In this document: in pieces, positions 34,682 through 42,942 of the stretch
Layout of the letters: every line of letters begins with the position of its first letter
How positions within the stretch are numbered: position 1 is the stretch's first letter
Assembly: GCA_947632615.1 (NCBI GenBank)
Contig: CANRPW010000001.1
Span: 180,752 to 244,751 of the forward strand
Direction: 5' to 3'
DNA from: an uncultured Clostridia bacterium
GTDB lineage: Bacteria > Bacillota > Clostridia > Lachnospirales > CAG-274
Length of the DNA stretch: 64,000 nucleotides
The notes under the pieces: model-generated
Database searches by the model: none
Seen by the model: only the letters and a program-made list of their open reading frames with translations
What the model was told of the DNA's origin: nothing
Program-made: the position numbers and the translations under genes

Positions 34682-34710
34682 ATTATAATCTTATTTGCCG
34701 GAAAGTGCAA
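34682..34710 (-). promoter_or_regulatory. Promoter of the Phd/YoeB module
   Basis: On the minus strand TTGCAC and TATAAT are separated by 17 bp, about 65 bases before the antitoxin start. This near-consensus promoter inside the tail operon would let the toxin-antitoxin pair be expressed from the prophage when late genes are silent. Confidence 0.75.
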
Positions 34711-34729
34711 TAGTAATTTTAGGAAAATT

Positions 34730-37700
34730 TTAAACCGCTCCTATCATTTCAACAATTCTTTCACATACAACAGAACCTATCTCATCAGCTATTTCATTTG
34801 AGTCATATCTACCTCCGTCAACATTGACAGTCACATTTATATCACCGTATCGTTTCTCTGTTTTACCATTATTGTTTATTACCGTATTTTCCTTTATCGG
34901 TATTGTTTTCTCTGTATTTCCAAAGAATACATCATTTCCGAATTTTATATTCGGCAGCTTGAAATTCAGTTTTATAGGGTTTTTATACTTGGCATTTTCC
35001 CTTATCATCTGCTCTGATTTATCGGACGGGATTATCTGCGCTCCTGTGGGCAGGTTAATTATTTCGCCGCCATGTTCGTTTATCTGTGTAAGACCGCCAC
35101 CGAAATAAGGTGTTCCCGTTGCGTGTCCTCCGATACGGTTCATCGCCTGTCCAAGCTGACCGTAACCCGTACTGCTTTGCCAGTTAGATGCCTGTGAAGT
35201 TCTTGCCTTTGTTTCACGGCTGTCTGCTTCTTTCCCTGCGATTTTCGAGAAAATACTTGTGCCTGAATAATCCGACTGCAGCTGCCGCATATTGTCGGAG
35301 CCTGTGTAATATGGTACAGCCGTTCCGTACTTTATCTTGATGTTAAGTGTTGCTTCGGCAGGCTCTCCGAAAGGCTTTATAAGAGCCTCTTTTATAGCTT
35401 TGCCCGCTTTCTCTGCGTTTGATATGTTTTCGCTTGACTTAACGCCCTTAATTACAGACTCGCCCATTTTATCCCCTGAACCTGTCAAAGTTTCAAGAGC
35501 GGAAAATGATGTAAGAGTATCTCCGTAGGTTTTCCACAAGGTCGGATTTTTCTCCGACATTTTTCTGACTTCTTCCGCTGTGGGCATAAGTGTGTCAAGA
35601 TAGCCTTTTATATTTTTCTTTACGCCTGATGTTATGCCCGCGTTGTCTACCGACTCCTCAAAAGCTTTTTGAAGTACAAGCATACTGTCTTTCAGATTAT
35701 TAGGGTCAATTACGAATTCGCCCTGCATATCCTCATTAAGCTGTTTCGCAAGAGCATCAAACTCTTTTCCGTAAACCTCTCTTATAGCTTTCATACCCTC
35801 GGTGAGTACGGTATTGGAAGCCTCCGAGGCTTGTTTTTCATATGCTTCGGTTATGCTCTTGATGTTCTTATCATAATCGGCAGGTGTTATTGCATTATCT
35901 TCAAGCATCAGCTTTTGGGCAGCCATAGCGTTTGCGGACGCTGTTTTTGCCGCTTCGGTGATTGCATTTCCTTGTTCCTGCAGCTTTTCTATGTAAGCGG
36001 TGAACGATTCCTGACTTAAGTCACCCATTTTGAAATCGGCTGTCAGAAGTTCCATTTGTGATTGTGCCTGAGCCTTTTGGATTTTCTCCTGTATCTCGGA
36101 CATCTTTTCAAGGCTCTTTGCTACCATATCCATTGACTTTTCGTCCCAGCCGTTTTCATAGCCTTTGGCAATGTTCTGTACAAGTTCATCACCAAGGGTC
36201 TGGGCATTTTGCAAAACCTGTGACCAGTAACCGCTTGATTGAGAATTAAGTAAATCTGCTGTGTCAGAACCTTTTCCGAAAAGGAAGTTTACATCAAGTA
36301 CAAGTTCAAATTGCTTGTCCTTAATTGCGGTCTGCATATCTTCTATATACTTGTTTGCCGTCTCTAAATACTCGTCCTGTGTTACATTGGCAGGGTTCAT
36401 CTCCACTTGGAATGTCAGCTTATTCATTTCCATAGCTGAATCGGATAAGCTGTCAAAGTGAGTTTCAAGTCTGTCCCATGCGGAATTAAGGTCATTGACC
36501 TGTCCTATGACATTACTGCCGAATACATTCTCCACCATTTTTCCGCATTGCTCAGCAGATAAAGCTATATCCCCGAAATGTGCAGCAACATCGGCTTTTT
36601 CTATTTTGTCTATTATACTTCTGTATAAAAGAAATCCGCCTACTACTGCTCCAAGGGCAGCCGCCACCCAAGTTAGAGGACTGGCGAGCATTGAAGTGTT
36701 AAGGGCAAGCTGTACTACCTTTAAAGCTGTTTCAGCCTTTTTTAGCTTATTCATCAATGATGCGACCTTTGTAATTATGCTGAACGCTTTAAGTCCTACC
36801 ACAACACCTGCGGAAACAGATGCAATCGACTTGAAGTTATTTATTGCAAATGTTATTGCAGGTTTTATTTTGTCAAAGGCTTTCTTACAAAAATCCACAG
36901 CTTTCGGTATATGAGTATCAAGCCACAAGGCAAACTTCTCTGTTGCGTTTGGCAATTTCTCGGAAAACCAACTTAAAAATTTAGTGACATAGGGTTCTAA
37001 GCTCTTGCCCAATGTTATTTTTAAGTCATCAAGTGCGGATCTCGCTCTTGCCAATGCCCCCGAATAATTGTTTGTCATTGTTTCAGCCATTGTTTCAAGC
37101 GCGCCATTTGCCTCGCCTAAACTGTCGTACAAGGCTTGAAATTCGTTTGTGCCGTCCGCTGTTGTTGCGGAAAGACCGCTTAACAATGCGTTTAATGTAG
37201 TAAGCTGTGTTTTGCCTGCTATCATTGTAAGATAGTTGTTTCGCTCTTCTTCGGTCATATCTGCGGTAGCCGCCTGTACTTCTTTCAGCACATTTGTAAT
37301 GCCCTTGAATTTACCCTCGGAGTCATAAGCGGAAACGCCTATCGCAGCCATAGCCTTTGCAGACTCTCCGCTTTGCTTTGTAAGGTTTATAAGTGTACTT
37401 TGCAGATGTGTACCCGCTTCAGAGCCTTTGATACCTCTGTTGGCAAGAATGCCGAGCAATGCTCCAGACTCCTGTAAAGGTGTGTTAAATGTCTTAAATG
37501 TACCGCCTACACCTATATAAGCCTCCTGCATTTGCGTAAGTGTTGTATTACTCTTATTCTGCGCCCTTGCACATATGTCAAGATAGCTTGTTAAGTCCTT
37601 TGTCTGCAAACCTAACGCTGACATTGAATCAGTAATTAAATCAGATGTGGTTGCAAGGTCTGCACCCGTTGCCTCGCTTGCACGAAGTACGGGCATAAGT

Positions 37701-38119
37701 CCTTTTATGCTGTCTTGCGTTGACCAGCCTGCAAGTGCCATATAAGATAAGGCATCAGCACTTTCACTCGCTGTCTTTGTTGTGGTCTTTCCAGCCTCTC
37801 TTGCAGCATTCTCTAACTGCTTATAACTATCAGATGTTTGGTCTATGCTGAGTATACCCGCAACGTTGGACATCGATTTTTGAAATTCACCGTATGTTTT
37901 TACAGCACATGCGGCAAATGCCGTCATTGCTGCCGTTCCTGCGGCAGTAACGGCAACTGCGGTCTTGCCCATAGCGGTCAGCGACTTGTCTACACTTTTC
38001 GCCGCTCCCTCGCAACTTTTTAACTTTGTCTTGAATATAAGGGCGTTTTTCTGTGCTTGTGACAGTTTTCCGCTGAATTTATCTTGGAGGTTGAGTATGG
38101 TATTTATTGTTTTGCTCAT
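34730..38119 (-). CDS. Tail tape measure protein
   Basis: A 1129-aa protein that sets tail length and later helps DNA pass the membrane. The core region matches the TP901 family: YKQLENAAREAGKTT, ALSYMALAGWSTQDSIKGLM, SNTTLTQMQEAYIGVGGTFK and GSEAGTHLQSTLINL. Hydrophobic stretches near residues 50-75, 430-450 and 475-500 are typical. GGAGG precedes the ATG. It follows the frameshifted chaperone gene, as usual, but both lie upstream of the gp10, sheath and tube genes, which is not the usual order. Confidence 0.93.
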   Translation of the reverse strand: MSKTINTILNLQDKFSGKLSQAQKNALIFKTKLKSCEGAAKSVDKSLTAMGKTAVAVTAAGTAAMTAFAACAVKTYGEFQKSMSNVAGILSIDQTSDSYKQLENAAREAGKTTTKTASESADALSYMALAGWSTQDSIKGLMPVLRASEATGADLATTSDLITDSMSALGLQTKDLTSYLDICARAQNKSNTTLTQMQEAYIGVGGTFKTFNTPLQESGALLGILANRGIKGSEAGTHLQSTLINLTKQSGESAKAMAAIGVSAYDSEGKFKGITNVLKEVQAATADMTEEERNNYLTMIAGKTQLTTLNALLSGLSATTADGTNEFQALYDSLGEANGALETMAETMTNNYSGALARARSALDDLKITLGKSLEPYVTKFLSWFSEKLPNATEKFALWLDTHIPKAVDFCKKAFDKIKPAITFAINNFKSIASVSAGVVVGLKAFSIITKVASLMNKLKKAETALKVVQLALNTSMLASPLTWVAAALGAVVGGFLLYRSIIDKIEKADVAAHFGDIALSAEQCGKMVENVFGSNVIGQVNDLNSAWDRLETHFDSLSDSAMEMNKLTFQVEMNPANVTQDEYLETANKYIEDMQTAIKDKQFELVLDVNFLFGKGSDTADLLNSQSSGYWSQVLQNAQTLGDELVQNIAKGYENGWDEKSMDMVAKSLEKMSEIQEKIQKAQAQSQMELLTADFKMGDLSQESFTAYIEKLQEQGNAITEAAKTASANAMAAQKLMLEDNAITPADYDKNIKSITEAYEKQASEASNTVLTEGMKAIREVYGKEFDALAKQLNEDMQGEFVIDPNNLKDSMLVLQKAFEESVDNAGITSGVKKNIKGYLDTLMPTAEEVRKMSEKNPTLWKTYGDTLTSFSALETLTGSGDKMGESVIKGVKSSENISNAEKAGKAIKEALIKPFGEPAEATLNIKIKYGTAVPYYTGSDNMRQLQSDYSGTSIFSKIAGKEADSRETKARTSQASNWQSSTGYGQLGQAMNRIGGHATGTPYFGGGLTQINEHGGEIINLPTGAQIIPSDKSEQMIRENAKYKNPIKLNFKLPNIKFGNDVFFGNTEKTIPIKENTVINNNGKTEKRYGDINVTVNVDGGRYDSNEIADEIGSVVCERIVEMIGAV

Positions 38120-38120
38120 T

Positions 38121-38270
38121 TTAGTTTAACCTCCATTCCTGTTCTTTGTAGTATAGTTCCATTGCGTGATAATAAAATCTTTGTGTCAGAGGCTGTGACG
38201 ATATTATCTTTTCGGGGTCAATGCCTCTGACAGCAAAAAAGGCAAGCATATTTAACTCACCGTCACGCAT
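38121..38270 (-). CDS. Tail assembly chaperone extension, gpT-like, made by -1 frameshift
   Basis: A 49-codon frame in the -1 phase of the preceding gene. It contains LAFFAVRGIDPEKIIS and FYYHAMELYYKEQEW, a pattern typical of the second part of Firmicute gpG-gpGT-type chaperones. It has no good ribosome site of its own. Slippage on A-AAA-AAC directly before the upstream stop would join it to the 130-residue protein, giving about 181 residues with LIMRDGEL at the joint. The tape measure gene starts right after it. Confidence 0.85.
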   Translation of the reverse strand: MRDGELNMLAFFAVRGIDPEKIISSQPLTQRFYYHAMELYYKEQEWRLN

Positions 38271-38272
38271 TA

Positions 38273-38665
38273 TTAGTTTTTTAATTTTTCATCTGCATCG
38301 TTCTCTTCTTCGTTGTCAAAGAAGTTAAACACTTTTACACCTATTTCAGCTATTTCGTCCGTGTCAAAAATCGCCTTAACCGTGTCATAGGGATAATCGA
38401 CTTCAATTTCTTTTTGCAAGTCACCGCTATGGAGCAGAGGGCAACAATCGTATATCAGTTTACTGTATGCGTCCATCATATCTACATAACTGCCTGACTT
38501 TGTTTTGTCCGCAAACTCTATCCGCTGACTGTCTGACGGGTTTGTTACTGTAATGTTGCCGTTAAGACTTTCAACAAAAATTTCCTTTGTGGCATTTTTC
38601 TTGCCGTCTTTTTCAAGTTTCTTTTTTATAAGCTGTTCCAGTGATACCTTTTTACTTTCTGACAT
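38273..38665 (-). CDS. Tail assembly chaperone, XkdN-like
   Basis: A 130-aa acidic protein (VSLEQLIKKKLEKDGKK at the start, NEEENDADEKLKN at the end). It resembles the XkdN/TAC chaperones that bind the tape measure protein during tail assembly and are not in the virion. It ends one codon after a canonical slippery heptamer, and a second product is predicted by frameshift. Its start overlaps the head closure gene by one base. Confidence 0.82.
   Translation of the reverse strand: MSESKKVSLEQLIKKKLEKDGKKNATKEIFVESLNGNITVTNPSDSQRIEFADKTKSGSYVDMMDAYSKLIYDCCPLLHSGDLQKEIEVDYPYDTVKAIFDTDEIAEIGVKVFNFFDNEEENDADEKLKN
38276..38282 (-). promoter_or_regulatory. Programmed -1 frameshift site A-AAA-AAC
   Basis: On the minus strand the zero-frame codons are TTA AAA AAC TAA. 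The heptamer A-AAA-AAC is the classical X-XXY-YYZ slip site, placed immediately before the stop. A one-base backward slip reads CTA ATA ATG CGT GAC and enters the 49-codon extension. This matches the known G/GT mechanism of tail chaperones. Confidence 0.85.
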
Positions 38666-39012
38666 TAGTAGTCTCCCTCCGTTTCAATAATTAGTTTGGT
38701 GTAAAATTCAATTAAGTCATTTCTCCTGTAGTGCGGCATAAAATAAAGAACCTCGTATTTCTGCCCTTTAAACTCAAAGTACATATCATTCCGTGGTTCT
38801 TTTATCGCTCCGTTTCTTACGGTTATTTTGTGCGTTACATCCGCTCTTATGGATTGACCGTCTATATCTTCAATTTTACCACTTGTGGGCAGTATTTCCG
38901 CCCATATGGTCTGTGTTTTATGGTAGTCATATGTAATTTCGCCAAACTCCGTTTTAGCCTGTGTCTTAGAGTAAACATCAATACGGTGTCTTAATCTCTC
39001 CAATATATCCAT
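38665..39012 (-). CDS. Head closure / head-tail adaptor protein
   Basis: A 115-aa protein of the SPP1 gp16-like head closure family. LERLRHRIDVYSKTQAKTEF, QTIWAEILPTSGKI and the later FEFKGQKYEVLYFMPHYRR are typical. It plugs the portal-connector channel after packaging. It overlaps its neighbours by one base on each side (ATG within stop context), so the connector, adaptor and chaperone genes are translationally coupled. Confidence 0.88.
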   Translation of the reverse strand: MDILERLRHRIDVYSKTQAKTEFGEITYDYHKTQTIWAEILPTSGKIEDIDGQSIRADVTHKITVRNGAIKEPRNDMYFEFKGQKYEVLYFMPHYRRNDLIEFYTKLIIETEGDY

Positions 39013-39284
39013 TAAAGCACACCTTCCCTAAGCGGTGACAGAAGATATCTGAGGCTCATCACAAGGTCATGATGATCAGCCTCTTCTCTGTGTTCATATA
39101 AATATCCAAGGGCATAAAGAACAACAGTATCACCGTAGTCTGATTTAAAAAGTTGTTCCTTTGTTTCGCACCTTGCAATGTCGGTACAAAGCTGTATAGC
39201 TGTGTCCAGCAAATCTTTTATAATCTTGTCATCATCTTCACTGTCTATTCTTAAATACGCCCTTGCTTCATTTAAGCCTACCAT
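39012..39284 (-). CDS. Head-tail connector protein (HK97 gp6-like)
   Basis: A 90-aa helical protein of the phage connector family (gp6/gp15). NEARAYLRIDSEDDDKIIKD, LLDTAIQLCTDIA and the C-terminal SLRYLLSPLREGV are standard. It forms the ring under the portal. It is preceded by the head-fibre-like gene and overlaps the adaptor gene. Confidence 0.88.
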   Translation of the reverse strand: MVGLNEARAYLRIDSEDDDKIIKDLLDTAIQLCTDIARCETKEQLFKSDYGDTVVLYALGYLYEHREEADHHDLVMSLRYLLSPLREGVL

Positions 39285-39287
39285 TGA

Positions 39288-39791
39288 TTATTCCTCCGCA
39301 GGGGTTTCAAAAATAACATTTTTGAATGTCAGTGTTATGATAGGTTTGTCCTCCGCAGAAAATTCATACACCGTATCCGCTCCGTCTGTAAGCCTCAGTA
39401 CCCATTCAAGGTCGTTTGCTTTTTTCTCTTTGCTCGGTTTACCGCTTGTTCTTTTACAGGTTATTTCTTTATCCTTATACTCATCGGAAAGTGTGAAAGG
39501 GAAGAAGTACCCGGACTGTTCGGCTTTACCGAAAGCCTTGCTGTAATCCTTAACATATTTCAATGTACCCTCTACTACACCGCCATGGAGTATTCTGATG
39601 TCCTCGCCTACAAGGTCGGAAACATTTGTGCCGTAGCACTGCTTATTTGAATCAACCACCTTTGCGATTCCGACTTTGCTCAAGGCTTCAGCAAGGGCGG
39701 AGATGTCCGCCCCTGCATCAATGACTACCTTGCCTCCGATGTGCAGTACATCTCCGCCTTGCTCTTTATATATCTTGGTATTATAGCACAT
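39288..39791 (-). CDS. Head fibre/decoration-like protein
   Basis: A 167-aa protein encoded just after the major capsid gene. The segment HIGGKVVIDAGADISALAEA resembles head fibre proteins of some Firmicute phages, but the rest (LRLTDGADTVYEFSAEDKPI) is not recognised. It could decorate the capsid surface or assist assembly. AGGAGG precedes the ATG. The assignment is mostly positional. Confidence 0.55.
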   Translation of the reverse strand: MCYNTKIYKEQGGDVLHIGGKVVIDAGADISALAEALSKVGIAKVVDSNKQCYGTNVSDLVGEDIRILHGGVVEGTLKYVKDYSKAFGKAEQSGYFFPFTLSDEYKDKEITCKRTSGKPSKEKKANDLEWVLRLTDGADTVYEFSAEDKPIITLTFKNVIFETPAEE

Positions 39792-39803
39792 ATTTTAACC
39801 TCC

Positions 39804-40982
39804 TTAGCCGATTTTAAGTGTCTTGACAGCCTCTGAAAGTATCAGCTTGCCGTCAACTCTCTGACTTGCAAGGAAACCAACCTGTCCGTTTGGTGCGTAA
39901 AGCTCATTAAGTCTCTTGAAAGAACGCCCCTGTCTGTCTGCTATCCAGTAGTAGGAGAAATCACCAAAGGCAAGTACCTTTTTGCCTGTTTCGATTTCGG
40001 GAGCATATATAGATGTGTAATAAGGACGGTTTAATATTTTGTCCGGCTCTCCCTCACGGATTGACGGCTGCCATATGTAGTTGCCGTTTCCGTCTTTCAG
40101 TTTTCTTAATGCTTTTACAGTGCTGTCGTTTAATATCCATACTGCCTTATTTCTGTAAGGCGCACGGAGGCTGTAGTATAAGTCCATAACATCATCAAAG
40201 GTTATAGCTGCTCCCTTTGCTGTTACATCTTCTTTTTCTGCCGTGAAAATACCTGTAGGCTTGCCGTCACCGTCACCTATAATGAAAGCTTCCTCTTCCT
40301 TTGCTCCGATTCGCCTTGCAAACTCCTTTGAAATATAGGACTCCATATTGAACGCACTGTCGTTTAAAAGCTCCTCGGATATTTTTATCATTGTGGCGAG
40401 CTTGTATGCACCTATAGTTACCTGTCCGAAGGTATCGTCTGAAAACGGATATGTTTCCGCTTCATCTATCCATTCCGCGGTTCCCTTTGCGGTCACTATG
40501 GGGATTTTCCTTTCTCCGCCCGAAGTGGTTATGACTGTTGCAAGCTTTCTGAAAAAGTTCTCCTCTTCCAATGACTCAACAAGTGTTCTTTCATATTCAT
40601 CCGGTACGAGATAGCCTCCCTCGGTGTCTGAACCTATAGACAACTCGTTTGATACATCATAGTAGTTTTTCTTTCTCATTGCGTTCCAAAACGCCTTTTT
40701 ATAATTGTCTGATGACCTTCCTGTTTTGGTGTCTTTCTTTTGAACAGGCTTATTTGTAATAGGTTCTGCCACAGCCTTTGAAAGTTCGGAGTCTATCTCT
40801 TTCTGTCTTTCAAGTCTGCTTATTTCATTGCCTAAATTTACAACATCGTTTTCCATTTTTTCATAAGCCGCTGTATCCTCTGCGGATACAGTTCCGTCTT
40901 CACGTCTGTGTGTTTCAAGGAAGTTCTTGGCAGACTCCCACAGCTTTGTTCTTTTTTCTCTTAATTCTAAAATTTTACTCAT
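39804..40982 (-). CDS. Major capsid protein (HK97 fold)
   Basis: A 392-aa precursor. Residues 1 to about 105 are a helical, charged delta/scaffold domain cut off by the protease. The mature part begins near NAMRKKNYYDVSNELSIG and has GGYLVPDEYERTLVESLEEE, AEWIDEAETYPFSDDTFGQV and IIGDGDGKPTGIF, all typical of the HK97 fold. The ATG follows GAGGAGG and is preferred over one slightly upstream. It lies downstream of the ClpP-like protease. Confidence 0.95.
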   Translation of the reverse strand: MSKILELREKRTKLWESAKNFLETHRREDGTVSAEDTAAYEKMENDVVNLGNEISRLERQKEIDSELSKAVAEPITNKPVQKKDTKTGRSSDNYKKAFWNAMRKKNYYDVSNELSIGSDTEGGYLVPDEYERTLVESLEEENFFRKLATVITTSGGERKIPIVTAKGTAEWIDEAETYPFSDDTFGQVTIGAYKLATMIKISEELLNDSAFNMESYISKEFARRIGAKEEEAFIIGDGDGKPTGIFTAEKEDVTAKGAAITFDDVMDLYYSLRAPYRNKAVWILNDSTVKALRKLKDGNGNYIWQPSIREGEPDKILNRPYYTSIYAPEIETGKKVLAFGDFSYYWIADRQGRSFKRLNELYAPNGQVGFLASQRVDGKLILSEAVKTLKIG

Positions 40983-40996
40983 AGGTTTATTCCTCC

Positions 40997-41680
40997 TCAT
41001 TTTAATAAATTTAATCTTTTTTCAAGTTCCGAATAAGGTGTACCTTTAAGCGGCTTTTTCAGCTTATTTAAAAGAGAGTTTGTTACCGCTCGTCTTGAAA
41101 ACATCATTGCTTCGGGTTCGGTATTACTTTCGGTTTTGTCATAAAGAATACCGTCCGCAAAGCCAAGCTCCACAGCCTTTTTGGCGTTAAGCCAAGTTTC
41201 CGCATCCATAAGCTGAGATATTTTACTTCTGCGGAGTCCCGTTTTCAGTTCATAAGCGTTTATAATACTTTCTTTGACTTCTTCAAGCATTGCTATAGCT
41301 TTCTGCATTTCCTCCGTATCACCTATTGCCACGGTCAGCGGGTTATGTATCATCATAAGTGAAGTAGGTGACATCAAAACTTCTGTTCCTGCCATAGCTA
41401 TAACAGATGCCGCAGATGCCACAAGACTGTCTATCTTTACAGTAACATTTCCGCTGTATTCCATAAGCATATTGTAAATTTGCGATGCCGCAAACACATC
41501 TCCGCCCGGTGAATTTATCCAAAGTGTAATATCTCCCGAACCGCTCATCAGTTCATCTTTAAAGATTTTAGGTGTTACCTCATCTCCCCACCAAGTTTCA
41601 TCGGATATTTCACCGGTTAAAAAGAGGGTTCTTGTACCCTCAGTCTCGTTTTTTATCCAGTTCCAAAATTTACGCTTCAT
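40997..41680 (-). CDS. ClpP-like prohead protease
   Basis: A 227-aa ClpP-family serine protease that trims the capsid scaffold. WINSPGGDVFAASQIYNML, then DSLVASAASVIAMAG with the catalytic Ser, and SLMMIHNPLT with the catalytic His are clear. The ATG follows AAGGAGGAG. It overlaps the portal gene by 11 bases, and the order portal-protease-capsid is standard. Confidence 0.94.
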   Translation of the reverse strand: MKRKFWNWIKNETEGTRTLFLTGEISDETWWGDEVTPKIFKDELMSGSGDITLWINSPGGDVFAASQIYNMLMEYSGNVTVKIDSLVASAASVIAMAGTEVLMSPTSLMMIHNPLTVAIGDTEEMQKAIAMLEEVKESIINAYELKTGLRRSKISQLMDAETWLNAKKAVELGFADGILYDKTESNTEPEAMMFSRRAVTNSLLNKLKKPLKGTPYSELEKRLNLLK

Positions 41681-42920
41681 TTCTCTCCTCCTTATAAGCC
41701 GCTCCTGCATCGGCTAATTTTGTAAAGCTGCCGTTTACAAGATACAGATTGCCGCCTTCTTCATCGGTTATGGGATTTAAGTTTTCCAATTCCCTTATAT
41801 CGTTGGCAGACATCCAGCCGTTTTGTCTTGCCTTTGCATATCCCTCCATTCGGCTTTCGTAGTCACCTCTGAGCAATCCATCTACATTCATTTTTATAAA
41901 ATATTTTTCCTTTTCTGTTGGCAAAAGCAGAGCTTTCTGCAATGACTGCTCCCACCTAATGACCCAAGGGTCAAGAGTGTATTTTACAAACTCAAGTGAC
42001 TGCTGCTCAATATTTGAGAATGTTGACCTGTCCAAATCTCCAAGCATATGAGGTGGAATTCTGTAAAGCCTTGCAATTTCATCAAGCTGAAATTTCCTTG
42101 TTTCAAGAAACTGCGCTTCATCTGGGGATATGCTTATCGGTTTAAATGTCATTCCTTCTTCAAGCACAGCTACCTTGTTGGCGTTTTTACTGCCACCGTA
42201 CACAGCATTCCAGCTTTCCCTTACGGCGGCAGGGTCTTTCAGCGCTCCCGGATATTCAAGCACTCCGCTCGGTCTTGCACTGTTGGCAAAGAAAGCAGAA
42301 CCGTATTCATCACAGGCAAGGGTTATACCCACAGCATTTTTTGCCATTGCAATGGGAGAGTGCCCCACAAGTCCGTCAAAGCCAAGTCCGGGGATATGCA
42401 GTACATCATCTGCCGACAGCTTTATTGTGCCGTATTCCTTGAAGTTGGGATTGCTGTCATCATATCTGCTGTATTTATATATGATTTCGCCTTTTTCGTT
42501 TCTGTCGACTTCCATCTTATCGGGAAGTAGCGGATATAAACCTATGACTCTGCCACCACCATCACGGATTATCTGCGCGTAGGCATTTCCGTAAATAAGC
42601 AAATGACTCATAAGTGTTTCTCTGAACACAAATGAAGTCATTTCGGGATTTGGTTCATCGTGAAGTATCTTGTAAAGGGGATGGTCAAATACTTTCTTCT
42701 TTCCTCCGTCACTTTGGTATTCATAAAGGTTTAAAGGCAGTTGTGCTATTGCCTCGGACAGAATACGCACGCAAGCGTAAACAGCAGTGACTTGCATAGC
42801 CGACTCCTCTGTTACCTGAACACCGCTTGTGCTTCTGCCGAACAGATACCGCAAAGACGGACTGCTGTAATAATCTTTAGGCTTATCCCTCGACTTGAAA
42901 AGTCCGCTGAATATTCCCAT
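41670..42920 (-). CDS. Portal protein
   Basis: A 416-aa HK97-type portal subunit forming the dodecameric DNA entry ring. MGIFSGLFKSR, TAVYACVRILSEAIAQLPLN, HPLYKILHDEPNPEMTSFVF and the IARLYRIPPHMLGDLDRSTF segment are family features. The ATG follows GAGGAG; longer in-frame starts are judged spurious because they run into the terminase gene end. It overlaps the protease gene. Confidence 0.95.
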   Translation of the reverse strand: MGIFSGLFKSRDKPKDYYSSPSLRYLFGRSTSGVQVTEESAMQVTAVYACVRILSEAIAQLPLNLYEYQSDGGKKKVFDHPLYKILHDEPNPEMTSFVFRETLMSHLLIYGNAYAQIIRDGGGRVIGLYPLLPDKMEVDRNEKGEIIYKYSRYDDSNPNFKEYGTIKLSADDVLHIPGLGFDGLVGHSPIAMAKNAVGITLACDEYGSAFFANSARPSGVLEYPGALKDPAAVRESWNAVYGGSKNANKVAVLEEGMTFKPISISPDEAQFLETRKFQLDEIARLYRIPPHMLGDLDRSTFSNIEQQSLEFVKYTLDPWVIRWEQSLQKALLLPTEKEKYFIKMNVDGLLRGDYESRMEGYAKARQNGWMSANDIRELENLNPITDEEGGNLYLVNGSFTKLADAGAAYKEERNEA

Positions 42921-42942
42921 TGTAATCATCTCCTCATATGTA

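Noticed and set aside
36495..36914. A 139-codon plus-strand ORF opposite the tape measure gene
   Set aside because: Antisense of helical low-complexity coding sequence; no initiation signal.
42048..42582. Plus-strand ORFs of 98-160 codons opposite the portal gene
   Set aside because: Antisense frames of a well-supported portal protein without ribosome sites.
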